64,000 nt of DNA from Ostreococcus lucimarinus CCE9901 (GCF_000092065.1 NC_009365.1:496001-560000), one strand, 5' to 3'; shown: positions 53,750 through 63,177, counted from the stretch's first letter. Notes: a model not told the origin generated them from the sequence alone. Program-made: numbers and translations.

Positions 53750-56104
53750 TTACTCTTTTATAATGTGTTGCCCGATCGCGGCCCAAGACGTGGGGCCCGC
53801 GACGGGACGGCCGATGGTGACGCGAGTCGCTGCTCGCTTGCGTCGCCACGAAGGAATGGATCCAGGAGCCGACTGCGGTGCCGCTCGAAACTGTTGCGAT
53901 TTCTTTGGCATCACCGCCGCACCAGCTTTGGCGACATTTGGCTGTTCGTACCATATTTCAGTGTCTTCAACCTTGACAGTCTGCTTGGCGCTCTTTTTGG
54001 GTGCCGCCGCGCTCGAGCTCGTCGGCGCTTTACGTTTACTGGCTGCGGACACTTTACCACCCTTGGACGCCGCAGCCTCGGCGGCGTCGTTTTCAGCCTC
54101 CGAACGATAGCGCCGAGCGTCGTATATACCGTATCTCCGGTCTTCAACGACTCGCCCACCCGCCGCGTCTGCGCCGTCGTTTTGAGAGGGCGCCGACTTT
54201 GCCTTTGGTTTTGCCTTCGACTTTGAAGTGGGTTGCGGCCTGATCTCCTCTTCGATCTCCTCGTCGTCGACCAAATCTTCGTCGATTTCTTCGTCGTCTT
54301 CGTCATCGACTTCGTCGTCTTCGTCTTCGTCGTCTTCGTCTTCGTCGCCATCCATGGTGAAACTCTTCTCTAAATCGTCGTCGTGGTCAAAAGCTGCCGA
54401 CGTCGTCGCTTTCGCGTTTGCCGCCGCATTGTTGTGTGCGCTGACGAGTGCTTCGGCAAACTCTGCGTCTACGGCCTCCAACGCCAGGCGCGCGTGCACG
54501 ACTGCGGCGTTCGCGGCTTCAAGCTTTTTGAGCTCGGTGAGCAACACGTGTTCAATTTCGTGCATGGGAGGTAACCCAGCCTCGGCGAGCACCTCGTTTG
54601 CAATCCTCACCGCGCGTTCCTCCTCATCTAAATCGTCGTCGTCCTCGTCGCTATCTACGAGATCTTCGTCGATTTCCTCATCGCTGTCGTCGTCGTGATC
54701 CGTGGCGTCTTCGTCCACCGCCGCCTTTGGCCTCTTTTCGCTCGGCTTCTTTTCGCTCGGCTTCTTAATGCCCCGTTTCACCGCTTCGTGCGCTTCTGCC
54801 GCGGCTTCAGCGGCACGAGCCACCTCTTCGTCGTCGTCTTCGTCCTCGTGCTCGCCAAAGTGCAAGTACTTGTCCCAGTCGGCGGTGTCTTCGCCCTCGC
54901 CGTCCTCGTAGTACTCATCCTCCCCGTGCGCGCCCACGAGCGCCTCGTGCACGCGCGCGCGCGCGGACGAGTACACCGCTTCCGCTTCTTCTACGACCGT
55001 CTTCATCCTCGCGAGTTCGCTCTCGGCGTGTTCGACTTCGTTCACCATGCCCGCGCGTTTCGCCTTGAGCTGGGTCACCACGGCGTCCACGCCGGCGTCG
55101 AATTTTGCCTTGGCCCCTGTCGATGGTCGACCGACGCCTGCGATTTCTTCGTACTCATCGTCCTCGTCTTGATCATCATCGTCGTGCCTGTGCCCGAACC
55201 TGGCTTTGAGCTTCTCCTTGGCGCTCATCGTCGGCGCGCCCGCGACGTTTGTCGTTCCGCCGCCGCCCTTCTTCGGCAACGCGTCTCGACTCACCGCCAT
55301 CGTTTTCTTCCCCCCCGCGCCCTTCTTCGCGCTCGACGCACTCGCGCCTTTACCCTTCTTCGCATTCACCGCCGCATTCGTCTTCCTCGCGCTCGCCGCG
55401 CTCGCAGCTTTTCCTCCCTTCGCGTTCGCCGCGCTCGCCCCCCTCGCGCCGCCCTTGTCCGCGCCGCGTCCCGCTTTCCCTCCCGTCGCGTTCGCCGCGT
55501 TCGCCGCCTTCACCGCGGCTTTATAAGGCACCTTCGCCGCCTCATCCACGCGCAAGTGTTGAAACTTGATCAAATTTCGCCACTTATCCTTCAATTGCAC
55601 CCCCGTGCGCGACCTGCGTTCGCGCCGTTCGTCGTTCGCCCCTCGTCAGTCCCCGCGTCTCCCTCTCGCCTCGTCCGCGTCGTTCCCTCGCCCGCTCGAC
55701 GCGCCTCGCGCGCGCTCGCGTCCCATCCCATCGCTCGTCCCGCGCCGTTCGTTCGCGCGTTCGTTCGCGCGCGTCGTTCGTTCGTTCGTTCGCTCGCTCG
55801 CGTCGCGCGCGCACCGCAACGCCGCGAATTCCGGATCATTTCGCATCTTCTCCCACGCCCCGATCCCGTGTTTCCGCACCGCGCGCTTCAGCGCCTGTTC
55901 CTCCGGTGCCTGCCAGTACCCTCGCACGCCGCTCGCCTCGCGCGCCGTCGTCGCGCCGTCGTCGCGCGCCGTCGCCGCCGCCCCTCGCTTCCCCGCGCGC
56001 TTCCTCGCGTCCTCCTTCGCGCGCTTCGCGCTCGCGCTCGCGCCGCGCGCCTTGCCGCTCGGCACGGGCGCGGCGTCGCGCGCGCCCTGGGCCTTGGCCG
56101 CCAT
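53750..56104 (-). CDS. Telobox (TRF/SMH-type) single-Myb protein with long acidic region (two exons)
   Basis: Exons on the minus strand are 56104-55815 and 55613-53750. The 201-bp intron starts GTGCGC, has GGACTGACG and ends GCAG, phase 2, giving 717 residues. The Myb repeat is split by the intron: VRGYWQAPEEQALKRAVRKHGIGAWEKM..FAALR / SRTGVQLKDKWRNLIKF. The end V-x-LKDKWRNL is the telobox that binds TTTAGGG telomeric repeats in TRF and SMH proteins. Here the Myb domain is near the N-terminus, whereas in TRF it is C-terminal. The rest is Ala/Lys-rich, then very acidic (runs of D and E, several hundred residues) and resembles a histone-binding or chaperone tail. Two further basic blocks are seen near the C-terminus. 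Confidence 0.8.
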
Positions 56105-56484
56105 CCCGGCGTCGACCGCGCGCGATCGGCGACGCGTCGACCGCGCGCGAGGCGTCGGCGTCTCGCGCATTCGCCGGCGGCGGGCGCGCGATGGACGCCG
56201 TGACGTCCTTTTTTCATCCCGTTCGCGTAGTCTACAATATATGAACGACGCGCGCGCGCGTCGAAATCCGCGCGCGCGCGGCGCGCGGCGAATGCGCGAC
56301 CGGGCTGAGTCACGACCGGTCGCGAGTCGCGCGGGCGTGGATATTCGGACACTCGGCGTGTGCGTCGAACTGTATGCGCACACGAATGCGTCGGTCGGTC
56401 GGTCGGTCGGTCGGTCGGTCGGTCGCCGCGTCCGTCAGTCATCCGCGCGCGGCGTCGCGTCCGCGCGTCGCCGCGCGTCGGCGC
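56105..56484. promoter_or_regulatory. Divergent intergenic region, telobox Myb / SGNH hydrolase
   Basis: About 380 bp. It holds CG-alternating tracts, an AT-rich patch (CTACAATATATGAACG near 56231) that could be a core promoter, and the TCGG microsatellite at 56391-56424. A frame to the upstream ATG at 56374 reads through the microsatellite and is not like a protein. Confidence 0.45.
56391..56424. repeat. TCGG microsatellite
   Basis: Eight and a half exact tandem copies of TCGG, 61 bp upstream of the SGNH hydrolase ATG at 56485. A shorter copy of the same unit lies at 5600-5620. Confidence 0.95.
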
Positions 56485-57465
56485 ATGCGCGCGTGCGCGC
56501 GCGCGGTCGCCGCGACGACGGTCGCGGTGACGGCGGTGACCGCGCTCGAGGCCGCGGCGCTGACGGCGACGTACGTGACCGCGCCCGAGGCGCGCGGACC
56601 GCGCGAGGGACTCGCGCGGTACGACGCGGCGACGACGACGACGACGACGACGACGCGGGGGGGCGCGATGCGCGCGACGCGACGACGGCGACTCGTCGCG
56701 GTCGTCGCGGGCGATAGCACGGCGTGCGGCGTGGGATGCGGGGACGACGGACGAGGACGGACGAGGGGCGAGACGGCGGCGGGGGAGGCGGGACCGACGC
56801 TCGCGCGCGCGTTCGCGCGAGGACTCGGCGAACGCATGACGGCGGACGTCGAGTGGCGCGCGCTCGGGTTTAAGGGCGCGGACGTGCGAGGACTGAGGGA
56901 TAAGCTGATACCGGCGCTGCGGGAGGCGACGGAGGGAGCGGGGGGACGCGGAGACGACGACGACGACGCGAGCGAGAGGGACGGGCGCGGGCGACGCGCG
57001 AGCGTGGACGCGGTGGTGATCATGTGCGGGCTGAATGATCTGAAACACTCCATCGTGGGGCGACGGAGCGAGACGTTTCGAACCGAGCTGAGAGAGCTGG
57101 TGAGGGAGGTGCGCGACGTCGTCGGCGACGAGTGCGTGGTGGTGCTGCCGGCGACGCCGCTCGAGGCGGCGACGCTGTTTCCGCCGCCGTTGGCGTGGGT
57201 GGCGACGCGCATGAACGATTTGTGGGACGAACAAAAGGCGCACGTCAGTCGACTGTTCGCCCACAACGTCTTGTTCGTTTCAAAGCCGAGTTTAGACGCC
57301 ATGCGGGAACGCGCGGCGAAACACACCGGGCGCGTCGCGGAGAGCATCTCGCTGATTTGCGGGGATGGTATTCACCCCAACGACGACGGTTACGACGCCT
57401 GGGCGCGACACATCGCGGATGAGTGCGTGCCGAGTCTCGAACGCGCGTTGGCGGCGCAAAAATAG
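56485..57465 (+). CDS. SGNH-hydrolase-fold esterase, membrane-anchored
   Basis: 326 residues. A hydrophobic N-terminal signal-anchor (AVAATTVAVTAVTALEAAALTATYV) is followed by an SGNH fold: block I VAVVAGDSTACGVGCGD (serine nucleophile in GDS), glycine GFKGADVRGL, asparagine in VIMCGLNDLKH, and the C-terminal D-x-x-H in CGDGIHPNDDGY. It contains two poly-Asp insertions (DDGRG and GRGDDDDDASE). Such proteins are lipases/esterases acting on acyl or acetyl esters. Specificity cannot be read from the sequence. The ATG 56485 puts a signal anchor at the N-terminus. An upstream ATG at 56374 would add only low-complexity sequence. Confidence 0.8.
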   Translation: MRACARAVAATTVAVTAVTALEAAALTATYVTAPEARGPREGLARYDAATTTTTTTTRGGAMRATRRRRLVAVVAGDSTACGVGCGDDGRGRTRGETAAGEAGPTLARAFARGLGERMTADVEWRALGFKGADVRGLRDKLIPALREATEGAGGRGDDDDDASERDGRGRRASVDAVVIMCGLNDLKHSIVGRRSETFRTELRELVREVRDVVGDECVVVLPATPLEAATLFPPPLAWVATRMNDLWDEQKAHVSRLFAHNVLFVSKPSLDAMRERAAKHTGRVAESISLICGDGIHPNDDGYDAWARHIADECVPSLERALAAQK

Positions 57466-57565
57466 AGGACGAGCGCGAAACAGTAGCGACGGCGGCGAGG
57501 CGGCGCGCGTATTAATTGATTATAGCCCTATGAAATCTACCGGTAGTGAAAACGCAGCGCAAAGA

Positions 57566-58465
57566 TCACGCCAAAGCCTTGGCCGCGGCGCGCGCGTTGC
57601 CGATGAAGGCGGCGATCTTCGCCGCGTCCTTGACGACGCCGCCTTCGTCGGCGACGCCGCTCGCGACGTCCACGCCGGTGGGATTCGCCGTCTCGATCGC
57701 TTGCGCCACGTTTTCGGGGTTCAGCCCGCCCGCGAGTAACCAACCCTTGCGCGACGCCCCGCGCGGGGCTTTGAGCTTGGACCAATCGAACGCCGTCCCG
57801 CTTCCGGCGTTGACGCCGTCGATCAACAACCAGTCCACCACGCGTCGCGGCCCGCTCACGAAATCAATCGCCGCTTTCCATCCTTGCTCCCCGCTCATGC
57901 GCTTCTGTCTTTCGGCGATCAACTTTTCTTCGTCTCCTGGGAATTTGGAGACGATTTGCCCGTTCGCGTCGGCGTTGAGCACCCAAATCGCCTTCAAGCG
58001 CATCGGCAGCGTCTCCAACGCGTCCCGCGCGCCGTCGCCGTGCAATTGCGCGTGATCGCACCCGATCGCGTCGCACACGCGCGTGATTTCGCTCGCATCT
58101 TCGTCCACGAACACCGCCACCGGAACGGCGCCCTTCGCTTTCGCGCACGCCACGATCTCTTTCGCCGTCGCCTCGTCCACCGACCGCTTCGACTTTGGCC
58201 AGAGAATCATCCCAACGAAATTCGCCCCGTGCTCGCACGCGCTCTCGCAATCGCGCACCGTGGTGATCCCGCACACCTTGACGATCGGTTTCATCGACGC
58301 TTCGTCGCTCCCAGCGCGCGCGTTCGCCGTCGCGGCGCCGCGTCGCGACGCATCTTTCGTCACCGTCACCGCTCGGGACGTTCGCCGTTGCGTCGTCGAT
58401 CGCGTCCTGGGCATCGCACCGCGAGCGCGCGCGGCGCGCGACGGCGCGCACATCATCGAAGACAT
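57566..58465 (-). CDS. PAI1: Phosphoribosylanthranilate isomerase (tryptophan synthesis), plastid
   Basis: 299 residues. Third step of tryptophan synthesis: converts phosphoribosyl-anthranilate to CdRP. The N-terminus is Arg/Ser/Thr-rich (transit peptide). The TIM barrel starts VKVCGITTVRDCESACEHGANFVGMILWPKSKRSV, with the catalytic Cys in KVCGI and a later D in LIDGVNAGSGTAFDW. GGLNPENVAQAI and GVDVASGVADEGGVVKD complete the phosphate-binding part. All expected active-site residues are present. It is divergent from the NDK gene. The start ATG 58465 is the first in frame (the frame upstream begins with GTG). Confidence 0.95.
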   Translation of the reverse strand: MSSMMCAPSRAARARGAMPRTRSTTQRRTSRAVTVTKDASRRGAATANARAGSDEASMKPIVKVCGITTVRDCESACEHGANFVGMILWPKSKRSVDEATAKEIVACAKAKGAVPVAVFVDEDASEITRVCDAIGCDHAQLHGDGARDALETLPMRLKAIWVLNADANGQIVSKFPGDEEKLIAERQKRMSGEQGWKAAIDFVSGPRRVVDWLLIDGVNAGSGTAFDWSKLKAPRGASRKGWLLAGGLNPENVAQAIETANPTGVDVASGVADEGGVVKDAAKIAAFIGNARAAAKALA

Positions 58466-58653
58466 CGCGCGCGACGTTTTCGTCGAACGTTCGCGCGATT
58501 CGCGCGCGGGTCGGCGTCGTGGAGTGGCGACGTCGCGCTCGTTATCCACGTCGACGTCAGCGCGTCATCGACGGCACTCTCAGCCTCGTCGCGCGCTCGC
58601 TCGCGTCGAAAACTCGCGCGAAACTCGCGCACGTTCGTCTACGCGCGCACACG

Positions 58654-59412
58654 ATGTCTCAGTCCGTTTCCATGACGCAGCGCGCCGCCGCGGCGCCGCG
58701 ACGGGTCGCGATGCGAACGCAGCGCGGCGGCGCGGTCGCGAGAAGTTCTCGCGCCGTCGTTCGCGCGGGGCGCTTCGAAACCGAGCGCACGTACATCATG
58801 ATCAAGTGCGTGCGCGACGCGCGACGCGATGCGACGCGAAGGCGACGGTGAGGCGCGCGGGAGGGGCGCGGGAGCGGCTTCAGGGTTCCAGGGTTACGCG
58901 CCGCCGCGAGGCGCGCCGCGACGGCGAAGGACGGAACGCGAGACTGACGACGCGCGACGTTGATTCATTTAACGCGAAACGATAGGCCCGATGGCGTGCA
59001 ACGCGGTCACGTCGGTGAGATCATCTCGCGATTCGAAAAGAAAGGGATGGTGATGAAGGCGCTGAAGACGTACCAGTGCCCGAAAGCCGTCGCGGAGGAA
59101 CACTACCAAGACTTGTCGAGCAAGCCGTTCTTTGGCGATTTGGTCAACTACATTTGCTCCGGACCGGTGGTCGCGATGATTTGGGAAGGCCCGGGCGTGG
59201 TCAAGAGCGCGCGATTGTTGATTGGCGCGACGAACCCGCTCGAGTCGGCGCCGGGGACGATTCGCGGCGACTTGGCCGTCGAGGTCGGACGCAACGTCAT
59301 TCACGGTTCCGATTCTGTGGAATCCGCCGAGCGCGAAATCGAGCTTTGGTTCGGCGATAAGGCTGGATGCGTGGACTGGCAACCGACCATCACGCCGTGG
59401 GTGCGCGAGTAA
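58654..59412 (+). CDS. NDK: Nucleoside diphosphate kinase, organellar-type (two exons)
   Basis: Exons are 58654-58805 and 58986-59412. The 180-bp intron starts GTGCGTGCG, has GAGACTGACG and ends GATAG, phase 2, giving 192 residues. The N-terminal ~40 residues are an Arg/Ala-rich presequence. The enzyme core is [35 protein letters not shown], with the catalytic histidine in [20 protein letters not shown]. It transfers the gamma-phosphate between nucleoside di- and triphosphates. The intron splits the universal MIKPDGVQ motif, so the join is secure. Confidence 0.97.
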
Positions 59413-59550
59413 GCGGCGCGCTAGCCTCGTCTCGGGCAAAGCGATTTTTATTGTTAATACAGTGCAGTCATTCATTTCTTTGACCGAGTCAACGCGCGCG
59501 CGCGCGCGACGGCAGTGCGCCACGCGCGTGCGCGCGATATCGCCGATATC

Positions 59551-60570
59551 ATGCGTGCGATGGCTGACGTCGACGGCGCGTGCGCGCGCCTCAAACGCGC
59601 CCTTCGACGCGCAAAGTTTCCGCGAAGCAGAGCGGGAACACGAATCGACACCGAGCTGAAGAGAGGGGATGGTAAAACTTTCGTCGCCATCCTTCGCCAT
59701 GCGCTGTGCGCGCGCTCAAAGCCGGTGTCCAGGCGCGTTTACGATCGTGGGCACGATCTCGTGGGCGTCGAGTCGCCTTTACGATTCACCGAACGCGCGT
59801 TCAGGGCGACGATCGATGTGTTCGGGTACAAGCCAAAGTTGAGCGCGTCGCAATTCGCGTCCACGAACGGGTTCGCCGTGGTGAAGATGATGACGGTCAT
59901 CGACGTTCTCGCGCACGTGGAGGCGATGGAAGTTAATATCGAACGGGAAGTCGCGCGCGAAGCGTCTCGACGACGCACGAGCGGAGGTCTCACCGGGTCG
60001 TTGCTCGACGCGGGGCCGCGCCGTCGCTCGGCGCTGGAGCCTCGCTTCGCGCGGGGCCGAGTCGAGGACGAGCGTGGTGTGGACGAGTCGAACGATGCGC
60101 ACGCACACACGTTCTGCGACACCGACAACTGGGTGACACGCTTGGGCGATGAGTACGACGATGTCGTATACGAAGCGCCTATTCGCGGCGTCGTGTACAC
60201 CAATCCCGGATACGTCGTTCATCGCCGCGCGCGATCGCCGCGCGAACCGGTATTCGATGCGTCCGTATCGATTGATTCCTTACGCGTTGAATTCGCTGAA
60301 GTTCTTGGTAGGCTGACACGCGTAGAAAACGAACTCACCGAGGTCGCCGCGAGGTGTTTGAAGTTGGAACGCCGCGAGGCGCAAACTCTGAAGAAGGTTG
60401 ACCGCGCGCCGGCCGCTTCGCGAGACGCATCGCCTTCGATTCTATCGGACTCGGTTGAAATTCGCCAAGCCGACTCACCGTCGAAGGAATCTACCGAAGA
60501 GTTCATCGCGCGGTATCTTAGAAAGTTGCGCGACGTCGTGCGAGAAGAAGAGACTCGCTTTGATTGCTGA
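59551..60570 (+). CDS. CEP44-domain protein
   Basis: 339 residues. The first ~130 residues match the CEP44 domain (centrosomal protein 44): KRALRRAKFPRSR...KRGDGKTFVAILRHALCARSKPV..., then ESPLRFTERAFRATIDVFGYKPKLSASQFASTNGFAVVKMMTVIDVLAHV. This gives the G-D-x-x-x-F-x-x-I-x-x-x-L, the F(N/G)YKP-x-L-x-x-x-Q-F, and the helix after it. In animals CEP44 binds centriolar microtubules and is needed for centriole-to-centrosome conversion. The rest is a Ser/Arg-rich region, a coiled coil (EFAEVLGRLTRVENELTEVAARCLKLE) and a short C-terminal helix (EFIARYLRKLRDVV). Start ATG 59551 is the first in frame. Confidence 0.75.
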   Translation: MRAMADVDGACARLKRALRRAKFPRSRAGTRIDTELKRGDGKTFVAILRHALCARSKPVSRRVYDRGHDLVGVESPLRFTERAFRATIDVFGYKPKLSASQFASTNGFAVVKMMTVIDVLAHVEAMEVNIEREVAREASRRRTSGGLTGSLLDAGPRRRSALEPRFARGRVEDERGVDESNDAHAHTFCDTDNWVTRLGDEYDDVVYEAPIRGVVYTNPGYVVHRRARSPREPVFDASVSIDSLRVEFAEVLGRLTRVENELTEVAARCLKLERREAQTLKKVDRAPAASRDASPSILSDSVEIRQADSPSKESTEEFIARYLRKLRDVVREEETRFDC

Positions 60571-60615
60571 ATTGCTAAAACAAATTGTTTGAATGTCGTC
60601 GCTGCCGCTAATGCG

Positions 60616-61785
60616 CTAATCAGATGTCGCCGTCGTCGTCGACGCAGATTTCTCGCTGCGTCTAAAGTACATCACCATTGCCGCGAACGCGGCCACCGTG
60701 ATCGCGCCCGCGAGCGCCGGTCGCTTGCGATAAAGTTGCGCCGCGCGCTCGCCGAATCCTCTCGTCGTCGGCTCCGTCGTTGGATCCGTCTGCACCATGC
60801 GCGCGCACACCTCACGCTCGCCCTCGTGCACCGCATTCATGCGTCGACGCACGCGCACGAACGCCTCGCGAATCGCTCGATCTTTGCTCAACTCCAGGGC
60901 GTCGCGAAGCGAAGTCAACGCCTCCTCGTCCCGCCCTTGCTGCTCGAGCGCCATCGCCTTGCGGTACATGGCTTTCACCGCCGTCGCGTCGAGATCCAAA
61001 GCCGCCTCTGCGTGTAGGATCGCTTCGGAGTGTCGTTGTAACTTCGACAAGCACGTCGCCGAGTTCACGTGACACTTCACCGCCAGCGCCAAGGCGTCCT
61101 TCGCGCCGGCTCGCGCCGTCGACATGATGGTTCGCCTCAACGCCGTCGCCGCGTCCTCGTACCTCCGCAACGCCCTGGCGTAGCCATTTTCTTCTTCACC
61201 TCGAGCGAACAACGCGTTCGCTTCCTCCTTCTTCCGTTCACAATACCTCAAAACCTCCTCGACGCTCGCATCAACGCTCGGTTTTTCCTCTCGCGTCACC
61301 GAAAGCAGCTCGACTTCCCACTCGACGTACACGTTTCGCGGCGCCGGCGAAAACGGTTCGCTCGCGAACGGCGCCCCTCCGCTCGGCACGACGATTCCCA
61401 CGCGTTCGCCCACGCGCATCGTCGTCACCGCCGCCTCCACGCCCGCGCACGGCACGAAATTCACCGGCGCCGCGTCGTCCACTCTGAAAGTCAGAACCTC
61501 TCGCGGTCTCGCCGCGTCTCGAGACGTCTCGTCCCGCACGATCGCGTCGTCCTCCACCCTTCGCGCGCGCCAGCCGTAGTGCGCGATCGTGACGACGTCG
61601 TCCGCGCGCGGCGCGCTCGCGTCGTCGCGCGTCGCGTCGTCGTCGTCGTCGTCGTCGCGCGTCGCGAGCGAGATTTTCGAGGCGTCGTCGTCGCGCATCG
61701 AGCGCACGCGCACGCGCGCGCCCGGAGGTAGGCGCGGACCGACGCGCACGACGCGCGCGTCGACGCGATCGTCGCGAGCGGTCAT
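60616..61785 (-). CDS. FKBP-type TPR immunophilin-like, tail-anchored (FKBP38/TWD1 plan)
   Basis: 389 residues. The N-terminal domain (~60-165) resembles an FKBP fold (VVTIAHYGWRARR, ..VPCAGVEAAVTTMRVGERVGIVVPSGGAPFASEPFSPAPRNVYVEWEVELLSV). Key ligand residues (the Y-x-G of HYTG, FDSS and the central W) are altered or missing. Three TPR motifs follow (YCERKKEEANALFARGEEENGYARALRRYEDA; CHVNSATCLSKLQRHSEAILHAEAALDL; KAMYRKAMALEQQGRDEEALTSL), with the carboxylate-clamp residues for HSP90 binding partly preserved. The C-terminus is a membrane anchor (PALAGAITVAAFAAMVMYFRR) and a Ser/Thr tail. This arrangement fits FKBP38 (animals) or TWD1/FKBP42 (plants). Confidence 0.8.
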   Translation of the reverse strand: MTARDDRVDARVVRVGPRLPPGARVRVRSMRDDDASKISLATRDDDDDDDATRDDASAPRADDVVTIAHYGWRARRVEDDAIVRDETSRDAARPREVLTFRVDDAAPVNFVPCAGVEAAVTTMRVGERVGIVVPSGGAPFASEPFSPAPRNVYVEWEVELLSVTREEKPSVDASVEEVLRYCERKKEEANALFARGEEENGYARALRRYEDAATALRRTIMSTARAGAKDALALAVKCHVNSATCLSKLQRHSEAILHAEAALDLDATAVKAMYRKAMALEQQGRDEEALTSLRDALELSKDRAIREAFVRVRRRMNAVHEGEREVCARMVQTDPTTEPTTRGFGERAAQLYRKRPALAGAITVAAFAAMVMYFRRSEKSASTTTATSD

Positions 61786-62041
61786 CGCGTCGCGATTCGA
61801 CGCGCGTTCGCGTGTGACCGCCGCGCGCGAACCGTCTCGTCGTCTCGTCCCTCGGACTCGCGTTCGCGGGCTTCTACGTTACAACGCTGAAACGAACGCG
61901 AACGACGAGCATCGCGCGCATCATCGGAAACGACGTCGCGTGTTTCCACGCTTGCGTCGTCGCTTCGTCACGGTCGCGGATCCCGTCGTTCGACGTCGCC
62001 GCCGCCGCGACTACTTCCTTCGCTACTTCACCGCTTCGCGT
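61786..62041. other. Intergenic gap
   Basis: About 250 bp between two minus-strand genes. A few mildly AT-rich bases (CTACGTTACAACGCTGAAACG near 61873) may be the promoter of the FKBP-TPR gene. No gene is seen. Confidence 0.35.
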
Positions 62042-62293
62042 CTACTTCATGTACTTTCGCACCCCCGGGGTTTGTTTCGATTTCTCCCACCCGTATTTCA
62101 TCGCGTTCGCCGCGGCTTGCTTCAGATACGCCGTGTTCGCGATCGCCTCGTACGCGTCGGCGCCGTCGCGGCCGCGCGTCAGCGCCACCGTCTCGTGTTC
62201 TTTCCCAACCTTGAACCCGAGCTGTCGCGACGCCGCGCGCGCGGGCGCGTCGTACTGCGGGAATCCGTACTGCGTCGCGGCGCCGTCAGTCAT
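62042..62293 (-). CDS. Small unknown protein, 5' end uncertain
   Basis: The plain frame starts ATG at 62293 and encodes 83 residues (MTDGAATQYGFPQYDAP...HETVALTRGRDG...IANTAYLKQAAANAMKYGWEKSKQTPGVRKYMK). I do not recognise it. The ATG lies inside GATGACTGACGGCGCCGCGACGCAG, which is exactly the branch-point/acceptor pattern found at other introns here. The true exon may therefore start at 62269, with a donor GTAACG at 62328 and an upstream exon ending LFRAGKLSRVIYK. That upstream frame is interrupted by a TGA near 62405, so the model is incomplete. A second plausible N-terminus (MAARPLALGFAAPTARRRAVV, near 62514) points the same way but in a frame I cannot join. Confidence 0.45.
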   Translation of the reverse strand: MTDGAATQYGFPQYDAPARAASRQLGFKVGKEHETVALTRGRDGADAYEAIANTAYLKQAAANAMKYGWEKSKQTPGVRKYMK

Positions 62294-62656
62294 CGCTCGC
62301 GTCGATCGTTTCGCGTCGTCGCCGTTACCTTGTAAATCACCCTCGACAGCTTCCCCGCTCTGAACAGCGCGAGGTCCTCGCGCGCGGCGATCGGACTCTT
62401 CACGCGTCACGCGATCTGATCGTTCGTCTTGCGACCGGAACCGAACGCGCGCGGGACGACGGCGCGACGACGCGCGGTCGGGGCGGCGAATCCGAGGGCG
62501 AGCGGACGCGCGGCCATCGCGCGAGGCGACGAGTGCGGGCGGCCGGCGACGAACGCGCGGCGGACGCGCGGCGGACGCGCGACGCGACGCGACGCGACGC
62601 GAATCGCACGACGATCGCTAAAATTACTCGAATCGCACTACACACCGCCGCACCGC
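62294..62656. other. Region between two small minus-strand genes
   Basis: About 360 bp. On the minus strand it contains a possible N-terminal exon (ATG near 62514, encoding a plastid-like MAARPLALGFAAPTARRRAV). It also has a run (RVKSPIAAREDLALFRAGKLSRVIYK) that looks coding but has no open start. The remainder, near 62560-62595, is CGCGACG repeats. These pieces probably belong to the 62042 gene. Confidence 0.35.
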
Positions 62657-62971
62657 CTACATCATGTTTTGACGTCTAAAATCGAGCGCGCGCAACTGGT
62701 AGGCGTTGCCGGTTTTGTCGCCGAATCCCTTTTGCAAGTGCGACCGACGCCGCTTGCCCGCCTTCTCCCTCCGGCGGTTCGCCGCTTCTTCGGATAACGC
62801 CAACGCGGTGTCACCGCTCAAGCCGGGAGCGATGCGGCTGAAGCGCGCGCCGCCGAGGGCGCAGAAGGCGAGACCGAATTGCAAGCCCCAAAAACCCAAC
62901 TTGAAGTATTCCTCGCTGCAACGCGCGAGGTTGGGGTCACCGGTGTAGCTGGGAGGGGCGAATTCACTCAT
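62657..62971 (-). CDS. Small hypothetical protein with one hydrophobic segment
   Basis: 104 residues from ATG 62971: MSEFAPPSYTGDPNLARCSEEYFKLGFWG, then a hydrophobic stretch (LQFGLAFCALGGARFSRI) and a basic end (EEAANRRREKAGKRRRSHLQKG...DFRRQNMM). It may be an integral membrane or organellar protein. I do not recognise the family. It lies between two minus-strand genes and has a normal ATG context. Confidence 0.45.
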   Translation of the reverse strand: MSEFAPPSYTGDPNLARCSEEYFKLGFWGLQFGLAFCALGGARFSRIAPGLSGDTALALSEEAANRRREKAGKRRRSHLQKGFGDKTGNAYQLRALDFRRQNMM

Positions 62972-63177
62972 GTCGTTCGCGCGTTCGTGCGCGTTCGAGC
63001 GTTCGAGCGCGCGCGTCGACGTGTGCGGTCGAACTTCTAACGAAGTCGAGGGTTTGAGCGCGCGCACGACGCGACGCGCGCTAGAATGTCGCGCTCGATG
63101 CGCGCTGCCTACTGGTTTTACTGGAGCTAATGATGCTAAGAATAAGAAGTCGACGCGCGCGCTCGTCGCGCTCGACG

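Noticed and set aside
55566-56717. Plus-strand 383-residue frame opposite the telobox Myb gene
   Set aside because: Arg/Ala/Ser low complexity, antisense to a well-supported two-exon gene.
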